64,000 bases of DNA from Colimorpha sp045222295 (GCA_045222295.1 JBGUXP010000011.1:1-64000); one strand, 5' to 3'; shown: positions 1-8,051, counted from the stretch's first letter. Translations and numbers: made by a program. Notes: a model not told the origin generated them from the sequence alone.

Positions 1-1
1 T

Positions 2-1033
2 CTTATCCAGTATGTCGGCAAGGCCGGCAACACCGTGGGTCAGAAAGGCCCCAAGGGCGGTATCGTCTTCAAGCAGAAGGCCGCCTCCGTCAGCAACCCC
101 CGCACCGACGCGCAGATGGCGCACCGCGCCAAGATGAAGCTCGCCGCACAGGTGGCAGGCATGCTCGGCGAAGTGGGGCGCACCTCGCTCATCGCCAACG
201 GCCACAAGAAGACCGACCGCGGCCTGCTCATCAAACGCCTACTGCAGAACGTCGTGGTCAACGCCAACGGCAGCCAGGCCTCGCTCCTCTACGACCTGCA
301 CCTGGTGGACAACCCCAGCTACGCGGAGGCCATCACGATGCAGATCACGAGCGACAGCTCGCAGTTCACCGCCACCTTCAGCGGCGCCGCCGAGGGCGAA
401 CCCATCGCCAAGTGCATCATGGTGCACGACCTCAACACCGGCCTGTGGCGCCACACGGCGGCCCTCGACACCCGCACGGCCATCAGCATCGGCAAGAGCG
501 CCAATGAGAGCGGTGACGCGCTGGAAGTCTTCGCCTACGGCATCGTGCTCGAACCCAAGACGCAGGACGCCTGGGGCACCCTCGGCCAGACGGGCGCCAA
601 CCAGCAGGGCTTCGTGCTCGACCTCAACCGCGTGAGCACCAGCGGCTTCGCCTTCTCGCCCACCATCTCGGCTGCTCTGACTGTGGCCGGCGACGGCAGC
701 GTGAGCGGCGGCGAAGACGGCTCGAACGGCGGCAACACCGGCAGCGGCGGCACGGGCAGCAGCGGCACCTCGACCGTGGGCGCACCCACCATCAGCGGCT
801 CGACGCCCTTCGCCGAGAGCACCACGGTGACGATGAGCGCTGAGAGCGGCGCGGAAATCCGCTACACCACCGACAGCACCACCCCGACGGCCAGCAGCAC
901 CCTCTATAGCGCCCCCATCACGCTGACCGCCACCACCACCGTGAAGGCCATCGCCCTCAAGAACGGCCTCAACAGCTCGGTAGCCACCAAAATCTTCACC
1001 AAGAGCAGCGGCGGCGCCGGCGATCAGGACTAG
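2..1033 (+). CDS. DUF6266-like protein with C-terminal chitobiase/Fn3-like domain (5' truncated)
   Basis: The reading frame is open to the left edge, so the true start lies outside the window; the GTG at 35 is only the first in-frame start codon. The N-terminal part (GKAGNTVGQKGPKGG, then a conserved basic helical stretch with AQMAHRAKMKLA) resembles the DUF6266 proteins that Bacteroidales carry in several copies, whose function is unknown. A Gly/Ser-rich linker (about residues 220-250) leads to a domain of the CHB_HEX_C / Fn3-associated type (EIRYTTDSTTPTASSTLY, then TVKAIALKNG), usually a beta-sandwich in surface or secreted proteins. Third codon positions are almost all G or C, clearly richer than the next 2.7 kb. 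A hairpin terminator follows. The family call is moderate; the C-terminal domain call is firmer. Confidence 0.55.
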   Translation, partial: LIQYVGKAGNTVGQKGPKGGIVFKQKAASVSNPRTDAQMAHRAKMKLAAQVAGMLGEVGRTSLIANGHKKTDRGLLIKRLLQNVVVNANGSQASLLYDLHLVDNPSYAEAITMQITSDSSQFTATFSGAAEGEPIAKCIMVHDLNTGLWRHTAALDTRTAISIGKSANESGDALEVFAYGIVLEPKTQDAWGTLGQTGANQQGFVLDLNRVSTSGFAFSPTISAALTVAGDGSVSGGEDGSNGGNTGSGGTGSSGTSTVGAPTISGSTPFAESTTVTMSAESGAEIRYTTDSTTPTASSTLYSAPITLTATTTVKAIALKNGLNSSVATKIFTKSSGGAGDQD

Positions 1034-1062
1034 CCCTCAACCAACCATGACCAAACCGCAAG

Positions 1063-1097
1063 CACCCCCCGAAGCAATTTCGGAGGGTGTTTTTTTT
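1063..1097 (+). terminator. Rho-independent terminator
   Basis: The arms CACCCCCCGA and TCGGAGGGTG, with one mismatch, flank a short AG/AATT loop and are followed by eight T. It ends the gene at 2-1033. Confidence 0.8.
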
Positions 1098-1115
1098 ATG
1101 CAAAGGGTTGGAACG

Positions 1116-1598
1116 TCAGTTCACCAACATGTATCGGGTACGTTCGTCATTCATCTCCTCCTTTGACAAAGCGAGACCTTCTATCAGTTCTTCCGTTTCT
1201 TTTGAGATTGTCAGGTCTTTGAACTTCTCGCGGATAATGTCTGCATTGGACGGTTGCAAATTGTCAAGAACCACACGCAAGTCTTCCCAGTCTGCAAATA
1301 GGTTTGAAATGACAGCAAGCTCAATGTTCTTTGGGTCATCCTCCGGCAACTCCTCCCAGCATTGTGGCAGGAGTTCCTCAATGCGGGCACAAGCGGATTG
1401 GAACTGCTCCTCTGTCTCAATCGGAAAAACGTTGTGGTCAAAGAGATACTTGCGAACAATACCCTTCTCCTTCACTCTATGCTCATCAAGCGTACGGTCA
1501 AGCTCATTGGCAAATGCGAACATCTTATCGACTCGCTGCTTGACCTCCAGCGGCGTGTTTGCTACTATTTCGTTGAAAAGATCTGATGTCTTGCTCAT
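1116..1598 (-). CDS. Conserved hypothetical protein, divergent from hipBA
   Basis: A 160-residue soluble, acidic, mostly helical protein. I chose the ATG at 1598 (MSKTSDLFNEIVANTPLEV) over an upstream ATG at 1715, because a good -7 box (TATCTTTGC) lies at 1623-1631, between the two. The first 35 residues (LFNEIVANTPLEVKQRVDKMFAFANEL) resemble, from memory, the N-terminal stretch of some Bacteroidales XRE-type antitoxins that precedes their helix-turn-helix. Here no helix-turn-helix follows. It is read away from hipB across a 260-bp intergenic region. No function can be assigned; a link to the neighbouring toxin-antitoxin pair is only an inference from position. Confidence 0.6.
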   Translation of the reverse strand: MSKTSDLFNEIVANTPLEVKQRVDKMFAFANELDRTLDEHRVKEKGIVRKYLFDHNVFPIETEEQFQSACARIEELLPQCWEELPEDDPKNIELAVISNLFADWEDLRVVLDNLQPSNADIIREKFKDLTISKETEELIEGLALSKEEMNDERTRYMLVN

Positions 1599-1622
1599 GA
1601 GTAAAAATGTTGTTTTCAAAAT

Positions 1623-1631
1623 GCAAAGATA
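1623..1631 (-). promoter_or_regulatory. -7 promoter element
   Basis: TATCTTTGC on the minus strand, an exact match to the Bacteroidota TAnnTTTGC box, about 25 nt upstream of the ATG at 1598. Confidence 0.55.
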
Positions 1632-1802
1632 CAAACCTTTTTTTTGTAAAGAAAATATGTGTTGAAAGTTTCCAACGCCTGAATGATGGTATTTGATATT
1701 TCCGGTCGCCGTCACAGCCTTTCGGAGACATTTCCCACAGGCGTGTATATGGTACAGATAGGCCGTTGGACAAAGAAAGTGGTGGTGATATGAAAATAAT
1801 AG

Positions 1803-1847
1803 TTGTAAATTAAACTTTTATTTGTATATTTGCATTGTAAAAGTTTA
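1803..1847 (+). promoter_or_regulatory. hipBA promoter embedded in a perfect inverted-repeat operator
   Basis: The -7 box TATATTTGC (1825-1833) sits between two 10-nt arms, TAAACTTTTA (1811-1820) and TAAAAGTTTA (1838-1847), which are exact reverse complements 17 nt apart. A weak TTG (1803-1805) stands in for the -33 element. Known HipB proteins are dimers that repress their own operon by binding inverted repeats over the promoter. This palindrome is placed to do so, 13 nt before the hipB ATG. Confidence 0.7.
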
Positions 1848-1860
1848 AAATAAAACTATT

Positions 1861-2220
1861 ATGGAAAGTGCCTATTTGCTTTCGGATGAGATGATTCTAC
1901 ACAAAATAGGGAGTCATCTAAAGGAGGTAAGATTGAAGCAGAACATCACTCAACAACGTCTTGCCGAGGAGTCGAGGGTCTCGCTTTCGACAGTAAAAAA
2001 GATAGAAAACGGGGAGATTCGCTCGTTCGACTCTTTCTTGAGGCTGTTGCGGACACTCGGCAAGTTGGATGTGCTGCAACCGCTGCTGGATGAGGAGCAA
2101 ATGAGTCCGAGCGAGTATTACGAAATGGTGCACAAGTCCACATCCCACCAGCGCAAACGCGCAACGTCGAAGGGAACCAACAAGAAAAATGAAGGAGGAA
2201 AGGAGGAAACGACATGGTAG
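1861..2220 (+). CDS. hipB: HipB-type XRE antitoxin / autorepressor
   Basis: A 119-residue protein with one Cro/C1-type helix-turn-helix at about residues 15-70 (NITQQRLAEESRVSLSTVKK is the helix-turn-helix core) and a Lys-rich, probably disordered tail (residues 90-119). It overlaps the start of hipA by 7 nt, so the two are translationally coupled. In HipBA systems HipB binds and neutralises the kinase HipA and represses the operon. The palindrome over the promoter fits autoregulation. The assignment rests on the fold plus the hipA neighbour, not on close similarity to E. coli HipB. Confidence 0.85.
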   Translation: MESAYLLSDEMILHKIGSHLKEVRLKQNITQQRLAEESRVSLSTVKKIENGEIRSFDSFLRLLRTLGKLDVLQPLLDEEQMSPSEYYEMVHKSTSHQRKRATSKGTNKKNEGGKEETTW

Positions 2221-3494
2221 ATGTGGCAAGAGTGAACCTGTTCGGTCAACGGATGGGTACGTTCAGATGGGATGACCGTTACCAAGCGGTGCAGTTTGAG
2301 TACGACCGAGATTTTGTTGGGCGCGGATGGGAACCGTCACCTTTGATGATGCCGGTGCGCGAGGGTAGAATCTATTCGTTTACAGGTCTGAATCGAGAGA
2401 CATATATGGGGCTGCCAGGCATGTTGGCGGATTCGCTGCCGGACACCTACGGCCGGGCTATGTTCGACCGTTGGTTGGCGCTGACGGGACGTACAAGCGG
2501 CAATCCTGTGGAGACGCTCTGCTTCTTAGGCAGGCGCTGTATGGGAGCGATGGAGTTCGAACCAGCCATAGAGGCAGGTTATAATCCCGACCAACACTTC
2601 GAGATTGACTCGCTGGTGGATGTGGCTCGTGAGGCGCTATCGAACAAAGCAACATTTGGAATAAACCTGAATGATGACAAGAAAGCCGCCATAGCAGAAA
2701 TACTACGGTTGGGTACCTCGGCAGGAGGACAACGGGCGAAGGCTATCATTGCTTACAACAAAGCAACAGGTGAGGTTCGGAGCGGGCAGATGGAGGCTCC
2801 CGCTGGTTTTGACTATTATCTGATTAAGCTGGACGGGGTGTCGGCACAAGCCGACTTTCGCGAGACAGAGAATTACGGACGGTTGGAATATTCGTTCTAT
2901 AAGTTGGCAACAGCATGTGGTATCGATATGACGGAATGCTCGTTGCTGGAAGAGAACGGACGGGCACATTTCATGACACGACGGTTCGACCGTGAAGGGG
3001 GACGTAAAGTACACATGCAGACACTCTGCGGCATGGCGCACTACGACTTCCGTTTGTTACGAGCCTATTCATACGAGCAGGCATTTGGGGTGATGAGGGC
3101 CTTAAGACTGCCCTATTCAGATGCCCAGGAGATGTTCCGTCGGATAGTGTTCAACGTGATTGTGCGGAACCAAGACGACCACACGAAAAACATTTCGTTC
3201 CTGATGGGCGAAGATGGACGCTGGCGGCTATCGCCGGCGTACGACATGGGATACGCATATAATCCGCAGGGCGGATGGACGGCGATGCACCAGATGTCGG
3301 TGAACGGCAAGTATGACAAAATCACTCGGGATGATCTTCTGGCTTTGGCGACTGCCAACAATATCAAAAATCCGTCAGAAATAATTGAAGAAGTGCAGGA
3401 AACAGCCTCTCGTTGGACAGAAATTGCCCGTGAGGCAGATGTGCCAAAGGAAATGATATCGGCAATAGAGCCAAACATGATATTTGACATATGA
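2214..3494 (+). CDS. hipA: HipA-type serine/threonine kinase toxin
   Basis: A 426-residue protein with the HipA layout. The N-terminal subdomain (1-110) includes LPGMLADSLPDTYGRAMFDR. A Gly-rich nucleotide-binding loop follows (TSAGGQRAKAI, about 168-178). The catalytic block is NVIVRNQDDHTKNISFL (about 314-330), and SPAYDMGYAYN is the metal-binding Asp motif. The catalytic Asp and Asn are present, so the enzyme looks active. In E. coli, HipA phosphorylates glutamyl-tRNA synthetase and causes growth arrest; the target here is unknown. Lower GC than its neighbours and its position in a small accessory patch suggest horizontal acquisition. Confidence 0.9.
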   Translation: MVDVARVNLFGQRMGTFRWDDRYQAVQFEYDRDFVGRGWEPSPLMMPVREGRIYSFTGLNRETYMGLPGMLADSLPDTYGRAMFDRWLALTGRTSGNPVETLCFLGRRCMGAMEFEPAIEAGYNPDQHFEIDSLVDVAREALSNKATFGINLNDDKKAAIAEILRLGTSAGGQRAKAIIAYNKATGEVRSGQMEAPAGFDYYLIKLDGVSAQADFRETENYGRLEYSFYKLATACGIDMTECSLLEENGRAHFMTRRFDREGGRKVHMQTLCGMAHYDFRLLRAYSYEQAFGVMRALRLPYSDAQEMFRRIVFNVIVRNQDDHTKNISFLMGEDGRWRLSPAYDMGYAYNPQGGWTAMHQMSVNGKYDKITRDDLLALATANNIKNPSEIIEEVQETASRWTEIAREADVPKEMISAIEPNMIFDI

Positions 3495-3766
3495 TGAAAA
3501 TACCAGTCATCTACCTTGTCACCACCAATGTGGTCACGTTCTTTATATTCGGCATCGACAAGTGGAAGGCCAAACACTCCAAGTGGCGTATCACCGAGGC
3601 GACTCTGCTGATGCTGGCCATCCTTGGAGGCAGTATCGGGGCGTGGCTGGGAATGAAGATCTGGCATCACAAGACGATGCACAAGAAGTTTAAATACGGC
3701 ATACCGCTGATACTTATCGTGCAGGTTACTGTACTTTGGATGCTGTTAGGGAGGGAGGGATGTTGA
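3491..3766 (+). CDS. DUF1294 family small membrane protein
   Basis: A 91-residue inner-membrane protein. The pattern matches DUF1294: FGIDKWKAK, then RITEATLLMLAILGGSIGAWLGM, HKTMHKKF and a final hydrophobic segment, with about three membrane helices. Its function is unknown. Its ATG overlaps the hipA stop codon (ATGA), so it is probably co-transcribed with hipBA, although it is not a usual part of that system. Confidence 0.8.
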   Translation: MMKIPVIYLVTTNVVTFFIFGIDKWKAKHSKWRITEATLLMLAILGGSIGAWLGMKIWHHKTMHKKFKYGIPLILIVQVTVLWMLLGREGC

Positions 3767-3785
3767 AACATAGTTAATATCTTTT

Positions 3786-3817
3786 TTTCACTACAGGAAG
3801 AATATTTCGTACTTTTG
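3786..3817 (+). promoter_or_regulatory. Promoter for phoH-ispE
   Basis: The -7 box TACTTTTG lies at 3810-3817. A T-rich run sits at the expected -33 position without a clear TTTG. It is about 48 nt before the GTG start of the phoH-like gene. Confidence 0.5.
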
Positions 3818-3864
3818 TGGCATAAACCAAAGGTCACGAATACCTTATAAAAAAATAATTCACA

Positions 3865-4833
3865 GTGAGTAACGAAATACTGAACGAAAAGATTTTTTCA
3901 CTGGAAGAGATTGATTATGCGCGGTTTTGGGGAACCAACGACCGGATGCTGGATTTTGTGCGACTGCTGTTCCCGAAGTTGAAACTCATCGCCCGCGGCG
4001 AGATGTTAAAAGCTATTGGCAGCGAGGAGGATATTGCCTGGTTTGAAGGCAAATTGCAAGCCATGATGACCTACTACGACAAATTCGGTCGCATCACGGA
4101 GAATGCCATCATGGGCATCATGGAGAGCGGTGGAGGCAGTCCCGAATCGGAGATGAGCGACGAAGTGTTGGTGCACGGCCGCAACGGCCTGCTCATCAAG
4201 GCCCGCACCCCTAACCAGCAGCGGCTGGTGCGCTCGGTCTACGAGCACGACATGGTCTTCGCCATCGGTCCCGCGGGTACCGGCAAGACCTACACGGCTG
4301 TAGCCATGGCCGTGCGTGCACTGAAGAACAAAGAGATACGAAGAATCATACTGACACGCCCCGCCGTGGAGGCCGGCGAGAACCTAGGTTTTCTACCAGG
4401 CGACCTGCGCGACAAACTCGACCCTTACCTGCAACCCCTCTATGACGCCCTGCGCGACATGATACCGCAACAGAAGCTTCTTTCCTATTGGGAAGACAAC
4501 ACCATCGAAATAGCCCCGCTAGCTTTCATGCGCGGACGTACACTGGACAACGCCTTTGTCATCCTCGACGAAGCCCAGAACGCCACCTCGGCACAGCTGA
4601 AGATGTTCCTCACCCGCATGGGACGCAACGCCAAGTTCGTCATCACCGGTGACCTGACACAGATTGACCTGCCACGCCACCAACAGAGCGGCCTGCTGCA
4701 GGCGGTCAACATCCTCAAAGACGTCAAAGGCATCGACATCATCCAGTTGGACAACAGCGACGTGATTAGACATAGGCTAGTGACGGATATTATTAAGGCG
4801 TATGATGGAGTGAAAGGGAGTGATAAGGAGTGA
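3865..4833 (+). CDS. PhoH family P-loop ATPase
   Basis: A 322-residue cytoplasmic protein starting at GTG. Walker A is GPAGTGKTYTA (about 134-144) and Walker B is FVILDEAQN (about 229-237), with RHRLVTDIIKAYD near the end as in PhoH-like proteins. The family consists of predicted ATPases linked to RNA metabolism; the exact role here is not known. The last codons lie in a 10-nt tandem repeat (GGAGTGAAAG three times, 4807-4836), and the stop TGA is inside the third copy, so the C-terminal GVKGSDKE is repeat-encoded. ispE follows 20 nt later and probably shares the transcript. Confidence 0.9.
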   Translation: MSNEILNEKIFSLEEIDYARFWGTNDRMLDFVRLLFPKLKLIARGEMLKAIGSEEDIAWFEGKLQAMMTYYDKFGRITENAIMGIMESGGGSPESEMSDEVLVHGRNGLLIKARTPNQQRLVRSVYEHDMVFAIGPAGTGKTYTAVAMAVRALKNKEIRRIILTRPAVEAGENLGFLPGDLRDKLDPYLQPLYDALRDMIPQQKLLSYWEDNTIEIAPLAFMRGRTLDNAFVILDEAQNATSAQLKMFLTRMGRNAKFVITGDLTQIDLPRHQQSGLLQAVNILKDVKGIDIIQLDNSDVIRHRLVTDIIKAYDGVKGSDKE

Positions 4834-4836
4834 AAG
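4807..4836 (+). repeat. 10-nt tandem repeat over the phoH stop codon
   Basis: Three copies, GGAGTGAAAG, GGAGTGATAA and GGAGTGAAAG. They encode the last residues of the PhoH-like protein and supply its TGA. Confidence 0.75.
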
Positions 4837-4853
4837 GACAATAGCATTAAATT

Positions 4854-5678
4854 ATGATTACTTTTCCGAATTGTAAGATTAACTTAGGGTTGCATGTGGT
4901 AGGTAAGCGTCCCGACGGCTACCATGACCTCGAGACAATCTTCCTGCCGGTGGATTCCCTGCGGGACGAACTGGAAATAACCGAAATTGACACACTCCTC
5001 AGTCAACCGCAAGCGGTTGACAGCTCCCCTAACTTAGGGGAGCAGCAAAAAAGTGTGATGGTTCAAGATGGAATTGCGCTGGACAATGCACCAGAGGATA
5101 ACCTGTGCATGAAAGCATGGCGACTGTTGCACGAGGAATTCGATATCCCTGCTGTCAATATCCGTCTGAAGAAAGGCATTCCCTTCGGTGCTGGCCTCGG
5201 CGGCGGCTCTTCCGATGCAGCCTTCACCCTCAAGATGCTCAACGAGATATTCTCCTTGGAACTCACCGTTAGCCAGTTGGAACAGCATGCCGCCCGTCTG
5301 GGTGCTGACTGCGCTTTCTTCATCCAAAACCAACCAGCCTATGCCACCGGCATTGGTGATATACTCTCCCCTGCCGACCTCGACCTCAATAACTATAATA
5401 TTGTCATTGAGATACCCGAGAACGAACATGTATCAACCAAGGAAGCCTACAGCGGCCTGAAAAACGAACTTTTCGGCACCAAGCGTCCTGATTTACGGGA
5501 GGTGGTGAAGCGGCCTATCGAAGAATGGCGTAATCATATTGTCAATGACTTCGAGTCATCAGTATTCCCCTCCCACCCCACCATCGCGGCACTAAAAGAA
5601 GAGATGTATGCGCGCGGAGCCCTCTATGCCAGCATGACCGGTTCCGGTGCCGCCGTCTTCGGAATCTTTGCCAAATAA
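4854..5678 (+). CDS. ispE: 4-diphosphocytidyl-2-C-methyl-D-erythritol kinase (IspE) with in-frame palindromic insert
   Basis: IspE phosphorylates CDP-methylerythritol in the non-mevalonate isoprenoid pathway. The 274-residue protein starts with the conserved MITFPNCKINLGLHV and has the GHMP-kinase ATP loop PFGAGLGGGSSDAA (about 111-124) and the C-terminal MTGSGAAVFGIF. Residues about 50-66 (SQPQAVDSSPNLGEQQK) fall in a loop after the first strands and are encoded by two adjacent hairpins. They do not look like the family sequence and share SPNLGEQ with murB in this window. Both flanks stay in frame, so the enzyme is expected to work. Confidence 0.93.
   Translation: MITFPNCKINLGLHVVGKRPDGYHDLETIFLPVDSLRDELEITEIDTLLSQPQAVDSSPNLGEQQKSVMVQDGIALDNAPEDNLCMKAWRLLHEEFDIPAVNIRLKKGIPFGAGLGGGSSDAAFTLKMLNEIFSLELTVSQLEQHAARLGADCAFFIQNQPAYATGIGDILSPADLDLNNYNIVIEIPENEHVSTKEAYSGLKNELFGTKRPDLREVVKRPIEEWRNHIVNDFESSVFPSHPTIAALKEEMYARGALYASMTGSGAAVFGIFAK
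5002..5043 (+). repeat. Double-palindrome coding repeat (SPNLGE element) in ispE
   Basis: Hairpin 1 is GTCAACCGC (5002-5010), AA, GCGGTTGAC (5013-5021). Hairpin 2 is GCTCCCCTAA (5023-5032), C, TTAGGGGAGC (5034-5043). It is read as QPQAVDSSPNLGEQ. The same two-hairpin order occurs in murB at 43678-43717. Of the three forward frames through hairpin 2, only the one used lacks TAA or TAG. Confidence 0.85.
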
Positions 5679-5680
5679 GA

Positions 5681-5715
5681 AAGGGTGTCCTAATACAGGA
5701 CACCCTTTTTTATTA
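5681..5715 (+). terminator. Terminator after ispE
   Basis: AAGGGTGTCC, TAATACA and GGACACCCTT form a perfect stem followed by T. The AA-rich start of the stem means it may also serve uraA on the other strand. Confidence 0.85.
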
Positions 5716-5743
5716 TACCGGCAGGATGCCGGCAATCAAAAAA

Positions 5744-7375
5744 TCACACAAGCAACTTCTCGATGGCGACGCAAATGTAATCCGTCTTGGAAGCGATGTT
5801 ATTGTCGGCTCCAAGAACAGAACGGATGTCGCCGATTAGTTGATCATGGTCGGATTGCTTGGAGGCGAAGCGAACCTTGTTCTCACGGATGCATTCTACA
5901 ACCTCACGATCACTCATACGGGCGAACATCTCACGCACCTTGGCGAGGGTTTCGGGATTAGTCTTTTGCAGCATCACAGACAACTCTTCATCCTGAATCT
6001 TCCCGTCGATATTAGCAACATACAGCATGAGAAGGATCTGGTACTCGGTACGGGTCATCTCGGCGTAACTCATAAGGTTAGCATATTCCTTCTTTTCATT
6101 GTCGGGCAATATCACAGCGGCGAGGATGCCGATGATTGCAGCGCAAGCAAGGCCGCTGATGCCGATAGTGCCAAACTGCAGGGCACCGCCTTCGCAGCCG
6201 TAGCTGATACCCACGGCGAGGGTGATAGTGAGAGCGGTGATGATGAGGTTGCGGCTATCAGTGAGGTCCACGTGGTTCTCCACCAAAGAGCGGATACCAA
6301 CGGAGGAAATCATACCATAGAGGATAAGTGACACACCACCGATGGTGGCAGCAGGCATGCAGCCGATGAGAGCAGCAAACTTCGGCGAGAAGCTGAAGAG
6401 TACGGCGATGACGGCGGCGATACGCACTACACGGGGATCGAAGACACGCGTGAGGTTAAGCACGCCGGTATTCTCTCCATAGGTAGTGTTGGCTGGGGCA
6501 CCGAAGAGGGAAGCCAGCACGGTGGCAGCGCCGTCGCCCATAAGGGTGCGATGCAGGCCAGGCTCTTCGAGATAATTACGGTCAGTAGTAGAACCGATGG
6601 CACAGATGTCGCCGATATGCTCAATCATGGTGGCGATGGCGATAGGCATGATGGCGATGATGGCGGTGAGAAGAAAGTCCCATCTGCCAACCGAAATGGC
6701 ATACATGCCAGTATCCTGCCATTGGAACGGCAGTCCAATCCAGGCGGCCTCATTAATCTTGGCACCGTCGACCTGACCAGCAAAGGCTGCCACGATATAG
6801 CTCACCAATACGCCCAGCAGAATAGGAATAATCTTAATCATACCCTTGCCCCAGATGTTGCAAATGATGACCACCAAAATGGCAATGAGAGCCACCCACC
6901 AGCAAGAGAGGATACTCTTGATGGCTGTACCGGCAAGGATGAGTCCGATACTGATGATGATGGGACCCGTGACCACCGGCGGGAAGAGTTTCATTACACG
7001 CTTGACACCGAAAGCCTTGACGGCGGCAGCAAGCACGAAATAGAGCAGACCGGCAGCAACCACACCCACGCAGGCATAGGGAAGCGCTTCGCTCTGGCTC
7101 ATTCCCAATTCAGTGCCCATGGTCACCACCGTGGCATAGCCGCCCAAAAAAGCAAAACTAGAGCCGAGGAATGCCGGCACCTTCCATTTGGTGAACCAAT
7201 GGAACAACAGTGTTCCCAAGCCAGCAAAAAGAAGAGTGGCACTAACAGAGAGGCCAGTGATTGTAGGCACCAGAATGGTGGCACCGAACATGGCAAACAT
7301 GTGCTGGAAACCCAACACAAGCATACGGCCCATACCTAAGGTTCGGGCATCATAAACGGCAGTATTATTTTTCAT
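5744..7375 (-). CDS. uraA: NCS2 uracil/xanthine permease with C-terminal TerB-like domain
   Basis: The protein has 543 residues, where UraA-type permeases have roughly 400-430. Residues 1 to about 425 are the NCS2 transporter: VLGFQHMFAMFGATILVP, LGSSFAFLGG, FPPVVTGPIIISIGL and NTTYGENTGVL are typical, with about 12-14 membrane segments. Residues about 440-543 form a soluble helical extension (ILLMLYVANIDGKIQDEEL) resembling the TerB fold with its acidic DGxIxxEE turn; it is predicted to be cytoplasmic. The upp gene lies 17 nt upstream on the same strand, which supports uracil as the substrate and a salvage operon. The permease call is sure; the TerB label is a motif-level inference. Confidence 0.88.
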   Translation of the reverse strand: MKNNTAVYDARTLGMGRMLVLGFQHMFAMFGATILVPTITGLSVSATLLFAGLGTLLFHWFTKWKVPAFLGSSFAFLGGYATVVTMGTELGMSQSEALPYACVGVVAAGLLYFVLAAAVKAFGVKRVMKLFPPVVTGPIIISIGLILAGTAIKSILSCWWVALIAILVVIICNIWGKGMIKIIPILLGVLVSYIVAAFAGQVDGAKINEAAWIGLPFQWQDTGMYAISVGRWDFLLTAIIAIMPIAIATMIEHIGDICAIGSTTDRNYLEEPGLHRTLMGDGAATVLASLFGAPANTTYGENTGVLNLTRVFDPRVVRIAAVIAVLFSFSPKFAALIGCMPAATIGGVSLILYGMISSVGIRSLVENHVDLTDSRNLIITALTITLAVGISYGCEGGALQFGTIGISGLACAAIIGILAAVILPDNEKKEYANLMSYAEMTRTEYQILLMLYVANIDGKIQDEELSVMLQKTNPETLAKVREMFARMSDREVVECIRENKVRFASKQSDHDQLIGDIRSVLGADNNIASKTDYICVAIEKLLV

Positions 7376-7392
7376 AATGCATAATTGTTTGA

Positions 7393-8016
7393 TTATTTCG
7401 TACCAAAGATGCGATCACCGGCATCGCCAAGGCCCGGAAGGATATAGCAGTTCTCGTTGAGGCCATTGTCAAGGGCAGCGGTGAAGATTTCCACGTCGGG
7501 ATGTTCCGTCTGCAGCCGTTTGACGCCCTCGGGAGCCGCCACAAGACACATCATACGGATGTTTGTATATCCATCGGCTTTTAGACGACGCACGGCATCG
7601 CAAGCACTGCCGCCAGTGGCCAGCATCGGGTCGGTAAGGATAACCGTACGGTCTTTACCCTCGGGCATCTTATAGTAGTAGAATACCGGCTCATGGGTTG
7701 TCTCGTCGCGGTACATACCAATATGACCCACACGAGCCGAAGGCATAAGATCGAGAAGGCCTTCCACCATGCCAAGACCTGCACGGAGGATAGGAACCAC
7801 CACTAGCTTGCGGGTGCCAATCTCCTTGGCCACCATCTTCTGCATGGGGGTCTCTATCTCTTTGTCACGCAGTGGAAGGTCGCGCGTCACCTCGTAGCCC
7901 ATCAACATACCAATCTCACGCAGCAGTTTGCGGAAATTGTGGGTCGACGTGTCTTTCTCGCGCATCAAGGTCAGCTTATGCTGCACCATGGGATGATTAA
8001 CAATATGGAGTGCCAT
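7393..8016 (-). CDS. upp: Uracil phosphoribosyltransferase
   Basis: It converts uracil and PRPP to UMP. It has the PRPP loop ILTDPMLATGGSA, the start HIVNHPMVQHKLTLMREKDT and the end LPGLGDAGDRIFGTK, all diagnostic of Upp. I chose the ATG at 8016 (MALHIVNHP, 207 residues); the longer frame to 8073 reads through the promoter. It is first gene of the upp-uraA salvage operon. Confidence 0.95.
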   Translation of the reverse strand: MALHIVNHPMVQHKLTLMREKDTSTHNFRKLLREIGMLMGYEVTRDLPLRDKEIETPMQKMVAKEIGTRKLVVVPILRAGLGMVEGLLDLMPSARVGHIGMYRDETTHEPVFYYYKMPEGKDRTVILTDPMLATGGSACDAVRRLKADGYTNIRMMCLVAAPEGVKRLQTEHPDVEIFTAALDNGLNENCYILPGLGDAGDRIFGTK

Positions 8017-8042
8017 AAATTGATTATTTTTGAAAATTTTTG

Positions 8043-8051
8043 CAAAATTAC
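8043..8051 (-). promoter_or_regulatory. -7 box for upp-uraA
   Basis: TAATTTTGC on the minus strand, 26 nt before the upp ATG, with a TTTG-containing AT-rich stretch upstream. Confidence 0.6.
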
